Positions 38,939-51,170 of a stretch of DNA of 64,000 nucleotides are shown here, one piece after another; within the stretch, counting starts at the first letter, position 1; every line of letters starts with the position of its first letter. The stretch comes from Ophthalmolycus amberensis. Its lineage: Eukaryota; Chordata; Actinopteri; Perciformes; Zoarcidae. The notes below the pieces were generated by a model that did not search any database, had not been told where the DNA came from, and saw only the letters and a program-made list of their open reading frames with translations. The stretch covers positions 124,001 to 188,000 of the forward strand of contig JAFEUB010001529.1 of NCBI GenBank assembly GCA_024529925.1. Direction: 5' to 3'. A program made the translations under genes and the position numbers.

Positions 38939-38997
38939 CCCCCCCCCCCCCCCCCCCCCCCCACCACCACCACCACCACCACCACCACCACCACCAC
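38939..38997. repeat. C24 tract followed by (ACC)n
   Basis: Twenty-four C residues pass directly into about twelve ACC units. It creates a poly-Trp/poly-Gly frame on - and poly-Pro/Thr on +, both artefacts. Confidence 0.95.
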
Positions 38998-39800
38998 ACG
39001 TAAACTGCTAATCAACAGCGTATTATATGATTTTAGTTTTGACACTGCAGTGCCAAAATGTATCGTACGGTGGAATCGTTCCATCAGCAGAACTAGTAGC
39101 AGTATAAGTGGGATATTACTATATCAAAGTGAATTTGACATCTCCAAATGCCCCACAAATTTGTAAGAGGTAACGTTTATTTCCAGCCTCTCACCGTGTC
39201 GGCTTATCCGATGACAGACGATGACACTGGGGGGGGTCACAAACGTTCACAGAGGCAATCCTACTTAAGAAAAGAAAAAGAACAATCCTCCAGTAAAGTT
39301 TGGGTTCGTTCTTTCTGGGCCATCTATATAAAACATGAAGCTCTCTACTCTTTCCCCAGTAGAGCCTGGATTTTAATCAGACCTGCTTCTTCAGACAGCC
39401 GCCTTCCTCCGCTCCGTCAGGTGCACGGGGGACCTGCGACGGCGGCGCTGGAAAAACGGAGCCTGCGATGGCTAAACGATGTTAAAAAACGGCCCCCCGT
39501 TTATGTCAATGTTGAGATCAAGGAGCGATTCGGGGCGGCGGGAAAAAAAACCCCAATTGTGCTACTTTATCGCCTCCCTCTGCATATCTACCGTGTGGTG
39601 CTTTCCTCTCCTTGTAAGTGAAATGTGTCACTGCTCATGTGAGGATTTATATGTGACGGTTCGGCACATGTCTGCATGAGCGTCGGGATCCGCGGCGCTG
39701 CCTTTCGCCCCCCCGGTCTCCTCCTTGTGTTGGTGGTGTTCAGTGCCGTGCTATTCTGCTAGCCTGCTCTTCTTCTCCCTAATTAGGCCATGTTTCAGGA

Positions 39801-39841
39801 CCCCCCCCCCCCCCCCACACACACACACACACACACACACC
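39801..39841. repeat. C16 tract followed by (CA)n
   Basis: Sixteen C residues and then about twelve CA units. Confidence 0.95.
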
Positions 39842-41298
39842 TCAGTGTGTTCATTTACGTTTCGATACCACTCGGAAACTGATGTTTTTTTTTGTTAACT
39901 GGTTGTTCCTATTTGGAACATTTTTCCCGACACAGACATCAAAGGGTGCGGACCACGAGCCTCATTTGGGCGACTTCTCCCAGAGTAAAAACACCCGGTG
40001 CCGTGGTTATTAACTCAGTCACCACCCTCCCATTCAACTTGGATTAAAAATTCAAAAGCGGGCAGAAATGACAGTGCCACACCACTGAAAGTAAAGTGTG
40101 CAAAAGAAAAAAAAACCAACAAGGGCTCATTAGCGAAAACAGTTCTGAAGACAAGCATTCTGACTTGAGACTCATTACACTTCTCCCATTTTAACTCTAA
40201 TTGGGTTCATTTTATATATGAAACGCCTTGAATATTTAATGTGAGGGGAAAAAAAAGTTCTAACTTCTGATACTTCGTGCAGCCAAAGAATACTTGGCCT
40301 GAGTTAATTGTCCAGGTTAGCGGGCGCGCTGTCGGCCATGTCTCCCTGCTGCTTTTGCTCTCCCCACGGAAAAACACCAGGGAGGAAGAGACATTGAATG
40401 CATCGTTTTGGCGGATTGATTGGCTCATGATCTCCAGACGAATAAAGCTGATCTACACGTCACAAATGATGTGTGTGTCGTCATTGTTACATTAGCGTCT
40501 GTCTGTACCAGACAACAGAGCTTTTATTCATATAATAGATAGTAATAACCAATATGTGAACACGGTGTTATTACCCTCCTGCAATCCTGTGCCAGTGCTG
40601 CCAACTGAGGCTACAAAGACCCAGCTAAGAAAGCCTTTGTAGTGTTAGACACGTTGTTCAGCTAGCCCAGGCTCAGAGCATTTTCATTAAACAGATTAAA
40701 AAAAACAATGTTATGGTTTCTTCATCTGGTTGCCTTCACACAATCTTTTGTTTCTCTCAGGTTGAAAAGGAAAGACGAAGAGAGAGAGAGGGGTGTTGGG
40801 GGGGGGGGGGGTTGCAGGCAGGAAAAAGTTTGCAGTTCTTTTGTTTGGGAGGCAGGTTCCGGGTTGCGCTGTTTAGCTCGGTGACCCTGCGACTTGTCTT
40901 CTGAGGAACTGCGCGAGCAGCCCCTGCAGAAACAGCGCCCCGGGGTCGGCTTTCATCTCGGTAGTAACCTGTGGACTTTGAAACTCAGGGCGATGGAATT
41001 GCAGCTTTGTCAGTACACTACTAATTAGAAAATTCCTGACCCCGAGCGAGATGTTTTAATTATGTGTTGTGTCAACGAGTTTGCAGATTTAATCCGCCCG
41101 TTGATACACACTCAAGTGTGCAAACGGCGTCGCGCTTCGCGGCGGATCTCGTGGAATGAAGGGACGAGGGGGGGAGGGGGGGGGGGGGCTCCTTGCTTCC
41201 ATCTTCCCTCTGCCCCGGTGTGACCTTGCGCCATTTGTTAAGATCATGTGCTTAAGTAGCCAAAATTGGACGTGGCGTTAACGTGTTAGCTCGCGAAA

Positions 41299-41319
41299 CC
41301 CCCCCCCCCCCCCCCCCCC
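41299..41319. repeat. C21 homopolymer tract
   Basis: Twenty-one C residues followed by an A run. Confidence 0.95.
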
Positions 41320-42606
41320 AAAAAAAAGAAAGCTGCTCTGCTCTTTCCTCGGTTTTTTGCGGCGGGCTGAACAATGTGACAGCATTGTGCTGGGTGTGAG
41401 CTCTCTGTTGCAGTGAGTCAGTGTGAGGGGAAGGCAGGAAGGGGTTAAACAGAAATTGAGCGGGGATGCTGGGGGCAGCAGTGCTGCAGAACATAGCAGT
41501 GTTCGTGCGAAGGCAAGTCATTTCCCGAAACACTGCAGACACATGGCCTGCGGCGCTCTAAAACCTTTGGAGACCAAAATGGCTTGCAGGAGTTAGAAGT
41601 AATAAGGTGTTTTTTTTTGTTTTTTTGCCTTCTTTCTCCTTGACTGAAAATTCTGCACGGTTGCTATGCATTGCCATGGAGCTGTGGAGCTGTTTTTATG
41701 GTTTATGTGGGCATTAAGATACTCTGCAACTGGCCATTTTTGAGATTTGTTGTCCTTTAGCTGTGAAGCAAATGGAAGTTGTTTGTTTTGAAAGTGATTC
41801 CCTCATTTGTTTTGTTTTTCTGCCGTGATCAGAATGCTAGAGCTCACTCTCATCCCTTTGTGTTCCTGCCTTTATTTCCCTCTGTCGTTCACAACATGAC
41901 AGATGAGCAAAAGCACGCATGAAACCAGAAAAAACAGATATCGCAAATGGTGATTCACTCTGCTCCAGCTGTTTGTTTTTTTAAAGCACAGTGACAATGG
42001 CAGCCTCTTGTTTGAGCAGAGAAGGAACCTGCGACGGGAACAAAGGCCGTCTGTGTCGGCGCATGGACGTAAAGCCGCGGCATTAGTCCGTCCTGACCCC
42101 GCTGATTATCAGTGGGGCTGAACCAAAAAACCCTTTTCATCCTCTCCCCTGGTTCTGCTAATCTTACCCGCCTCGTTTTGCTTCAAAGAGAGGCTCCAGC
42201 ATATAATCTGCGCATGTACATCTGCGAATTATTATTCTAATTCTTTATACGTTTATTAGAGCTGAATAAACTCCACATCAAATACATCACTCGGGCGATG
42301 TCAGAAAGGCCCGGGGGGCGAATCAGCCGACATCTGTTAACTCTTTCAAAATGGCCTCATCCAGCATGTCTGTAGGCGTACGGGGAGCGAGAAAGAGGAG
42401 AGGCGTAGAGAGAAAGTCTCAGTTGCCGATTAATGGCAGGCCGTAGGAGAAGGCGTTTTTTCGGGGGGCCCGAGTGTTGGAGATTGAAGCAGGGGCTGCA
42501 CTCCCACGGCTGGGCACCGCGCTGTAAACACACCGTGCGGTGACGGGGCGGCGTTCCTCTGGCTGAAATGTGGCGTGGAGAAGAACATGTGGGAAAGCTT
42601 TGCTTG

Positions 42607-42745
42607 CTGGCGCGGAGTCAGTCAACCAGTCAGTCGGTCCTTCAGTCAGTAAATGAGTCAGTCGGGCTCACAGCCAGTCAGCCAAACAAACAGCCAGCTC
42701 TTCGGTTAGTCCGTCGGTGAACCAGCACGTGAACTAGTCAGTCCG
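42607..42745. repeat. Degenerate CAGT tetranucleotide-type minisatellite
   Basis: CAGTCAGTC, AGTCAGTC, CCAGTCAGCC and TTAGTCCGTC words recur in about 140 bases, an eroded tetranucleotide array. Confidence 0.6.
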
Positions 42746-44722
42746 TTCAGGAGTTCCTGCAAGCCACTTTAAAGGCCCTACCAGCCTATAAAGTGGTTTG
42801 ACCCTTCGCTGAGTCCTGCCCCTCGAAAGTAGACTGGCTAATCTTAGCGTAGCATCAACCAGCTCCATCGAGAATCAGCAAGTATCCGGCTCCGCTCCAA
42901 CGGCTCTCATGCGGTTGTTTCAGATTTTCCTTTTCAGGCTGTTTTTTGTGGATTTCGAGCTAGTCACGGTCGATGCATAAAATGGGTCAAATCGGTCATT
43001 TATCACCAGCTGCAGTGCAAAACGGGCGACTCAGTCCCCAGTTCACTCGTCCGAGAGAGTTAGCAGCCAGAATGAATCAGCCGACGTCTGTTAACTCTTT
43101 CCAGTAAGTCTCCACAGCATCAATTTATTTAGCTGGCATGCTCTGTCAGGGTCTCCAGCAGTGTATTGCAATCCCGGTGTAACATTAGCGAGGGTCTAGT
43201 GGAGGAAGAGAGAGAGAGAGAGTGATGATGAGTATGAAGTCAGCAGTGAGGTTATAGTGGTGAACTTAGTACAGTGTGTGTAGAGTTTATTTGTCATTGA
43301 GTAAATGCCACAACTCCTCAAGACACAAGTTCCCGAGTCTTGCTTGCCACCTGCTGATTAAAGTGAAGGGGGGGGGGGGGGGGAGGGGTGTTAGCCCTAA
43401 AGTTAGCAACAACTCCGGCGCAATTTTTTCCTTTATGTGAATAGCCAATTCTCCAAGGTTTCTTTTGCTTTTTCTATTTTTAAAATGCCATTTAACTGAT
43501 AGCATTAATCACTTATTGTCGGTTAATGGTTAAATGGTTATTTACACCCCGACCTGGAGAGGTTGGAAGGACATCTATGTTTCTAAAATGTTACGTTTCT
43601 ACGTAAAAACATGCGGAGCTAACATTAGCAGAGCACGTTAGCACATCATTAACTAGCACGTCTATGCTACGCTAGCTACTGAAGGTGTACTGAATGTATA
43701 AACATGCTGCTGTTGCCTTGTATTGATTGTAACAATGACTAAAGACCTACCCGGCTTTACAGGAACTGTGTTCCTTAATTTCATTGTGTTCTGCCTCGAT
43801 CTCCAGGTGATGTGGTGGTTCACTTTTACGCTGTGATCACGTAGCTTTAGCTTCTATTTCTATCTTTTTAACCTGTTTTTGCTGCTGAATCAGTTTAATA
43901 TTCTGGATATATTATTTAAACTCATGTTATAGACCCTTATTTCTGATTCTCTGAAATCAGATATGTCTTCAGTGAGTGCAGTTAGTGACAGTGTGGGCTC
44001 CATGGTAGCAGTGGGGGGCGGGGCTTAGCAAAGGGTAAATTGCACTGAGCAAACAAAAACTGGACCGCCAAATCATGGCTGGCTACCTGCCACGGTGGCC
44101 AGCATCACACAAAAAAATCATCAGTGTTTGACTTGTGGCTGCTGCTAATTTCCACCCCGGCTTTAACTTGTGAAATAAAAAAAATTTAAAAAAACACCAC
44201 CTGGTTCAGCTTTTGCTTCACTTCTTTGTTTAGCTTGTCAACAGTCTGTCTCTGTTGTGCTATATATGGCCTCCTTGCCTGGAGCGTAGACTTCAGAGTT
44301 TAAACGGATTTTTCGGCATCAAAGTAAGAACAACAAAAGAGTAATGTTGCATCATGAACAGCTTATCTGTTTCTCAACCAACACGGGGCTAGTCTTTATC
44401 CCCCAACATGAATGCTGAGCAATGTTTCCCCTCCAGTTTTAGTTAGCGTGTGTGTGTATGTGTATTTCCTCTTACCGTGCCGCCATCTGCAACCTCTGCT
44501 GTGAGGTGGCGGAGTGCTGAGACAGCAGGTTGGCCTGTGCGGGGCCGAGCAGCTCCGTGAGCCTGGCAAGTGGGCCATTAACCCACCGCCCTGAGGTGTG
44601 ACCCGGGCCAAATCCAATATTGGCTCCGGCATGAAGGCACAGGTGCCACTCAGGGTTCAAAGCCACGGATTAGCAAGAACCCCACCACCGCCCCCCCCCC
44701 CCAACAATAAAAACCCCGAATG

Positions 44723-45645
44723 TACCGTACTTTCCGGACTATAGAGCGCACCGGTATATAGGCCGCACCAGCTGATTTTTAAAAGAAAAAAGAATCTGTA
44801 CATAGATAAGCCGCACTGGTCTATAAGCCGCAGGTGTCCCCGTTGAACAGCAAGATGCTTTTAACAGTACTAAAGTTGTCTTCTTCTATGAACATCATAA
44901 CATGTCGCTAGCTTCTAAGCTAATTTTAACATTACGGCCAATGGGGAAATGCTAACCACGATTAGCATTAGCGAATATATAATATATCTTTGTACATCTT
45001 TTCATGCAGACATACTTGCATTACAGACTAAGGTCTCTCACTGCTACCAAACGAAAAGCAATGAGGCAATAACTGTTGTTGCTCATAGCTCTGAATAGCT
45101 GTTGTGCTAGCAGCAACTGGCCAAGCCAGTTAGCCGTAAATGCTATTCAGAGCTATGAGCAGAGAAGATCAGCTTTTTCTCAAGTCTGCCAGTGGATCCT
45201 AACAGCGCGGAACAGTGTGAAAGAATCCATCATCACCAACGGGTTCTGAAAGGCTGGGATACTGAGAGTAAGGGGACAGCGCAATGAGGAGGACAACAAG
45301 CTCAAGGGCGGATTTGCCCCGGTTCATGATGTGGTGTGTTCAAGGACCCAAATGCAGACTCGTTTTTTCCAGTTTCTTTTTTTTTCCAGTTTTTTTTTCC
45401 AGTTCTACAAAACTTGTTCTACAAAACATTTATTTCTCTCACTCAAAAACACGCACACAAAAAAACTCTTGAACAAGCTTTGTAGAGCTAGTAAATGTTG
45501 TGTTAGACCGGAACCGGAAGTTGCGGTTGTTGTTGTGGCGGAGAAAAGCTACGGAAAAATCCGTATATAAAGCGCACCGGACTATAAGCCTACGCCTCAA
45601 AGCGTGGGGTAAAAAGTAGCGGCTTATAGTCCGAAAGGTACGGTA
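44723..45645 (+). mobile_element. Tigger/pogo-like DNA transposon relic with terminal inverted repeats
   Basis: The left end TACCGTACTTTCCGGACTAT and the right end, the reverse complement of TACCGTACCTTTCGGACTAT, form terminal inverted repeats; both ends are bounded by TA, as in Tc1/mariner-type insertion. Subterminal words GCGCACCGG and CTATAAGCCGC recur at both ends. An internal frame (about 45183-45270) reads VCQWILTARNSVKESIITNG, resembling the C-terminal part of pogo/Tigger transposases, but is broken by stops. It is a dead copy, 923 bases long, and seems to carry a foreign fragment near 45320-45365. Confidence 0.65.
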
Positions 45646-47009
45646 AATTTCTCAAGACACCTACAAGCATCGCTGCTGCCGCTGCACAATTGGAGACGGA
45701 GTCAAAAGCACAGAGAGAGAGAGAGAGAGAGACGGCGAAAACATACATTATTAATCAAAAGTAGATTTAGCAAAACGGGAATTAATTCTGGTCCTCTTAA
45801 GCTCAAGGTGAGAGTTGCTGGTCATCGGCGGGCCGAGAACACCAAAGTGTGACCCAGTGATTTTGTCCTTCTATTAAGAGAATCAGATTTTCTCTGCAGC
45901 TCTGAGTGTCACAGACGTATAGAATTTTAGCATATTGACAATGGTCGAGTACGTGTGTAGAGTGCGTGTGTAGAGTATTATCTTCAGGAGGAACATGTAG
46001 GCGTTGTAGTTTTGGACTTTTCATGGGATTTTAGACAATAAGGATAATACAGAATAACGATATACTTGTGCGTTTTACGTAATATTCGCCGTGGAGAACC
46101 TGGGCCGGAACTCACAGGGACCTTTTCTTGTGCACCCACACTTCTCACAAGCTGCCGGTACTATTTTCTGTCCTCTCCATATCAGGTGCTCTGGGCGATT
46201 TACAACGAAAGGGTTTTCACTGGGGGTGAGAGAGAAGGTGCTCTAATTTGTCGACGCCACGTTCACGTCCTTTTTTTTTGTGCAATAATTGTTCGGCATG
46301 ACCATTTTTTGTTTGTGAATATTTAATATTTTCTGTATTATCTAAAGTAATAATGATGGTCCAAAATAATAGGAAGTTGCATAATTTGAATTAAAAAACC
46401 TTCACATATTGTTTTGGGTGGGAGGGGCCCCCAAACCCAATGTCACAGAGTAGCCTATTAATCACTGTAGAAATTCAAGCAAATTTAAATGCAAGCAGTG
46501 GTAACATTTATATCTAACTATTTTAATAACTACTATCATAATGATTGAAGCTGCTTATATTATGACTCCAGTCCTCTTAACACATGGTTGGAGCATCTAC
46601 AAATCATCATTATTAATCGTAATTATTGAAATTCCAGTAGTTTGTATGTGTGTGTATGTATGTGTGGTAAATAGTGTAAAGTAATGTGTCTGGCCCATTG
46701 GCATGTTGTCATGTATGTCAACAGAATGTGGCTGAAGACCAGAGCCCGTAAAGAGGCCTTATTACTCCTCTCCTCTTCCTCTTCCTCTCCTCTCCTCGGG
46801 TTCTATCCACTGCTCTCTCGCTCTGTTTTTCTCTCTGTCCCCTGCTCCAAACAAGTCAAATGTCTGAAGAGATGTGTCGAAGTATCCCTGCGCGTTCTGT
46901 ACGATGGATATGTCACATGACATAATGCCTCCAAGCGCCCATCACAGATAAAATGACAGATGCTGTTTTTTGCCTCATGGATCTTTCTTGGCCAAGCAGA
47001 TTCTTTCAG

Positions 47010-47014
<5 letters not shown>

Positions 47015-47054
<40 letters not shown>

Positions 47055-47063
47055 CTCTCTCTC
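47015..47063. repeat. (CT)n microsatellite
   Basis: CT run with two CG interruptions. Confidence 0.96.
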
Positions 47064-47969
47064 GCCCTCTGCTCTGCTCTGCTGCTGTTTCTCTCCTCTT
47101 CCCACTTTTTTCCCTCTTCATCCACTGTGACCTTACAAAGCCTGCCATTTTGTTTCTCATCGGATTTCAGACACAATTGCTGTGTAATTGCTGGCGACGG
47201 GGAAAGCACGGTTGTTGATGTCTCCCTTTTCCCTTTTAACTGACACTCAGCCATCTGCTTTGTTCAGCGTCGATGTTTCACCCCTCCCATCCCCGCTCCT
47301 CCTCCTCCTCCTCTTCCTCAACATGATCTCCTGCGTGTGCTGGCGAGAGGCATCGGTCTCCATAGATATGATACAACAACATATCTGTGTTGGGGTTGCT
47401 GGCATGTGGAGGGCATATAAAGACGGAGAGGAGAGGCCGCGCTGAGTGAATTCCTGGACGAGCGCTGACCTTTCCGCCTGTATCGGGATCACTGAGGGCT
47501 GACGCTGTCCGTGAAGGGAAAGAGGCATTCTGGGAGCCGTGGCACACTACCTGAAACGGCGATATCTGGCTATGCTCACTGTCTACACCACCCGCCACCC
47601 ACCCACCATAAACCACCGAGTCTGCAGCACCACCCCAGCACCGACCGCCCGTGGCTACTGCTGCCCATCCGTCCAGGTGGATGGATGGCTTTGATTGGTG
47701 AAATCTGTGGCCCCGTCGCCGGGTGAGTGGCAGTAATTGGCATGGCAGCAGGCAGGCCCATCTTTCACATGTGGTCGGCCATGATTGGCCTGATTAGGCT
47801 GGGGTCGCTCCCCAAAGTGAGGGTCTGGTGGTGGTGGTGGGGGAGGGGGAGCTGGCGTTGCTTCAACCCGCGGCCCTCCCAGCATCTCAGCATTACTGGT
47901 CAGCATTACTGACCAGAGACCAGTGTCGGACTGGGAGGATAATTCAGGCCTGGAATCTGACATCAGCCC

Positions 47970-48019
47970 ATGACGATCTCCACACATTCCCAACATGACG
48001 ATCTCCACACATTCCCAAC
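47970..48019. repeat. Exact 25-bp tandem duplication
   Basis: Two perfect copies of a 25-base unit starting ATGACGATCTCC and ending CATTCCCAAC, side by side. Confidence 0.95.
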
Positions 48020-50029
48020 ATATTCTGTAACCCTTTTTGTTGAAATATGTTTCCGGATTCTGCTAGTAACATATCTTTTAGTTTCATACTACACACAAAA
48101 ACGGCTTTGCATTTCAGTTGCATTTCCATAATGAATATGTATTCATATATATACATATATTTGACATATCCCCAGAGCTCTGGCTGGACTGGTTGGTCTG
48201 AGTAACTGGAGGTACTTCCACCAGACACAAAGGACGACATTTCTTTATTGTCTTGTTTTTATTTCCATGCGTACACATTTCTTGCTTCCCTGCATAGAAC
48301 GACTAAGGCTATAGTTTATTAACTACAGTATATAGGAAAATCAATTGTGTTTTCACTATGGGTTGTACCGCTCACAACTTATAGGCATACTTGTATATAT
48401 TCTTGACATTAGCAAAAGTAGCAATAGCAAAATCTAGAAATACTCCAGTAAGTCCTGCAATGTAAGTTTTACTTCAGCAAAATGCAGAAATATCATCAGT
48501 TAAGGTGAGACGCAACAGGCAAAAACTTTTCATGTACTGGGCAATTTTGAGGACTATTTTTGGACTATTTTGCTTCCTGACTCGTGGGAAAAAACATCCA
48601 AAATACACATTCAGATGTTTATTGTACTACTTCGTCGATTTGCGTGTGTAGATGTCTCTTAATTTCACCAAAAGCTACCATAAGATAATGCCTCAGACTC
48701 CCCGTGTCCCCACTAGAAAGACAGGGAGTCTGATGGACCTTTGACTGTGACTAGAAGCATATTCATGGCCCTTAGGTGGAGTCACTGTCTGGGTACCTGT
48801 GTTGTAGCTCGTCTAGCGACTCTACTACGAGAGCCTCTCTGGCGTTTGTGTCACTACAAAAGCCAAAGCTGCTCATCGCTGTTAATATTACCATTCGTAA
48901 GCCCTAAATACCTTTTCGAACTCTGAATACAGCACATCTATCGGTTGGCCCATGTGTCGCAGTTGCTACAGAGTCTCGCTAATGCTAACACAAGCAGCAG
49001 CTACGTGTGAGAGGCAAAAACAGGGGGCGTCAGTTCGCCAACTGGCCGGGCCGAGCGCTCTGATGGCCAGACTGGGCCCTGATGTGGTTGAGGTAAGTTG
49101 GGCGGCCTGGCAACCGTCACTCATCATCCAGCCTCCAGGGGTCAGAGAGTGTACTGAGGGAAACCAAACCAAACCAAACACTGTCATACAAGTGCACACA
49201 AAGACAAGCCCATGGGGGGAGGGCGGTGCTGGAGGGACTTTGGCTTGGTTCTTGTAAACCCATGCCCATCATATGTTTGCAATTAAGGCCTGTCTGTGCC
49301 GTGTGTTTACAGACTGCTGCAATCAAGGTAATTGTGAGAGGGTGTTCCCGACAGAAACGTCTGTCTTATTTCTCTCTGCCTGGGCTCGAGTGGGCTCTTG
49401 CTGGATTCGTGTCCCAGTGTTTCTCATTTCCAAATGTAAATGCAGCCCTTGATTTGTATCGGCCCTCTGTATACAGGGTCGTTCTCATTTTTCCTGGCTC
49501 AAATACAAACAACGAGGGCTCCGTGTCAGCAGCGTTGCTCCTTTAGAAGGGGGAATGTGTTCATATCCAGGGCGATGTAAAGAGCCAAAGGACACGCTTT
49601 AGTAAAAATGTACGTTTCCCTGAGCGCGTTGCCAATGTTTTTCTCTGCCTCGTGTTCAGCTAGTTGACCAAAAAAAATAATTCCAACGTGAAGCTAAAGA
49701 TCTGGACGTCGTTAGAGTATCTGTTTGATCTCATTCAGTCTCTGCAAGAGGGATTACTTTTCGTAATTGGAGGTATATACTTTGCATTCCTTACCATTGA
49801 TACCGTCAATGTGTTAGCCATTCAGCGATTACTTCACTTATGAGAAATGGGAAACAGCGTTGCTTATTTTCTGAACAGTTACTATGTTTAACCAGGGAAA
49901 CTATCCCCTCGACTGCACCTCAAAGACTTTTTTCGTTCACTCAAGGCACAGTGAGGACTAATTGCCTGAAAGAGACAAACACACATCTGTGAAGGAGAAA
50001 GTAAAGTTAATGAAACCCAAACCCAGAGC

Positions 50030-50345
50030 ACAATCATTTCATTTTCAGCTCACCTAAAAACTCACAGAAAGTTTGATACATAAAGGGACTTCCTCAATGA
50101 AGTCGGTACACTTGGGCTACATTCTAACATCAGCATGCTAACATGCTCAAGGTGACGGTGCTAACATACTGATGCTAAGCAGGTGCAATGTTTTGTACAA
50201 TTTCCTTGCTCACCACCTTAGTTTTGCTTGTTAGCATGCTAACATGATAATTAGCACACAGTTTTGCAGGTATTTTTTAACTTCCGATTTATCCTCTGGG
50301 GAACACGAACGTTTCAACAAGATTTCACGGCGATCCATCCGATGT
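50030..50345 (+). repeat. GCTAACATGCTAACA family, copy 4 (partial)
   Basis: TCAGCATGCTAACATGCTCA, CTGATGCTAAGCAGGTGCAA, CTTGTTAGCATGCTAACATG and GGCGATCCATCCGATGTTGT follow the family order, ending about 420 bases before the last taf4 exon. Confidence 0.6.
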
Positions 50346-50767
50346 TGTTCAGCCGCTGGCACGTCTAATTGTTGCTTTGTCCCATGCATGGCTAGAAATG
50401 TTGTCAACTCTTGTAATATTTGTTGATAAAAAACCATGATGCAATTTTTTCAAAATGGAGGAATTTCCACTGCTCTAAACTTCAGATGTCTTGTCGCCCA
50501 GTTTTAAGTCTTTTCCCTCGCACTTTTTGTTGGTGCGGTTTCACTTTTTAGAAGCGGTGCCTTTTCTGTTGGTGAGCTCAGCCATTGACAACATCACCGT
50601 TCACGATGGCTACCTGGGTGTGCTGTTGGAAACTGAATATAGGTTGTCATGCTATATTTAAAGGCCATATTACTCATTGAAAACTATCAACTTGACTGAG
50701 ATGTTAAGGAACCAGGGTGAAGTACACCCCCCCTTTCTCACCGTTTTGATCCCTCCCCTCTCTCCAG

Positions 50768-50941
50768 GTTTCAGGCAGCTCGGCGGGCTCCCCGGCCAGC
50801 TCCTCCAGCCCGTCCACCTCATCGCGGCAGTACTCGCGGCAGCGCATCACCCGCGTCAACCTCAGGGACATCATTTTCTACATGGAGCAGGAGAGAGAGA
50901 CCGCCCACTCCCTCCTCCTCTACCGCGCCCTGCTCAAGTAG
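50768..50941 (+). CDS. taf4: taf4 terminal coding exon: conserved C-terminal domain and stop
   Basis: The last exon has 57 codons plus TAG at 50939-50941. It opens with a Ser/Pro/Gly linker (VSGSSAGSPASSSS) and then encodes the conserved tail RQRITRVNLRDIIFYMEQE, RETAHSLLLYRALLK. This tail belongs to the C-terminal conserved domain of TAF4, the part known to stabilise the TAF4-TAF12 dimer. The acceptor is a long CT tract ending CTCTCCAG, and the incoming phase 0 matches the previous donor. RITRVNLRD and HSLLLY are TAF4-like, while MEQERE and ALLK recall TAF4B, so paralogue assignment is not settled by this exon alone. The gene is complete at its 3' end. Confidence 0.96.
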   Translation, partial: VSGSSAGSPASSSSPSTSSRQYSRQRITRVNLRDIIFYMEQERETAHSLLLYRALLK

Positions 50942-50974
50942 CCTCCGCTCCTCTCAGCGCCCGACCTCAGCCTC

Positions 50975-51018
50975 AGCCTCCTCCTCCTCCTCCTCCTCCT
51001 CCTCCTCCTCCTCCTCCT
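50975..51018. repeat. (CCT)n array in taf4 3' UTR
   Basis: About fourteen CCT units starting 34 bases after the stop codon. Confidence 0.95.
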
Positions 51019-51164
51019 GCTCCTCCTTCCCAGCCACGTGCCTTCAGATCAGGTCTAATGTTTCAGTTCTGTGTCTCCATATGTACTGTAGTGACGTTTG
51101 ATGTAACTTTTACGAAGAAGAGATTGAGAGAGAGAAAGAGAGACAACAAAAAAAAGCGTACAAA

Positions 51165-51170
51165 AATAAA
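51165..51170 (+). terminator. taf4: Proximal AATAAA poly(A) signal candidate, taf4
   Basis: A canonical AATAAA lies about 225 bases past the taf4 stop, followed by a T/GT-rich stretch. It could give a short 3' UTR isoform. Hexamers are common by chance in AT-rich DNA, so use is only possible. Confidence 0.35.

Larger units (their letters stand above)
24511..50767 (+). other. taf4 intron, 26.3 kb
   Basis: The largest intron, joining ...SGTE to VSGSS in phase 0. It contains two copies of one repeat family (25778-26300 and 32861-33405), a region of unknown origin (27054-27815), CCTAAACCTAA minisatellites, G/C tracts, a Tigger-like relic (44723-45645), a GC-rich block near 38.4 kb and TAAT-rich candidate regulatory blocks near 36.5-37.6 and 41.0 kb. 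I saw no family-recognisable exon in it. Confidence 0.8.

Noticed and set aside
38469..38999. 176-codon frame on - with poly-Trp and poly-Gly
   Set aside because: Generated by the ACC array and C24 tract.
48997..49092. Exon-like frame ending GATGTGGTTGAG with a strong GTAAGT donor
   Set aside because: The nearest acceptors give a phase or stop incompatible with joining the taf4 exons at 24510 and 50768, and the region includes repeat-like words.
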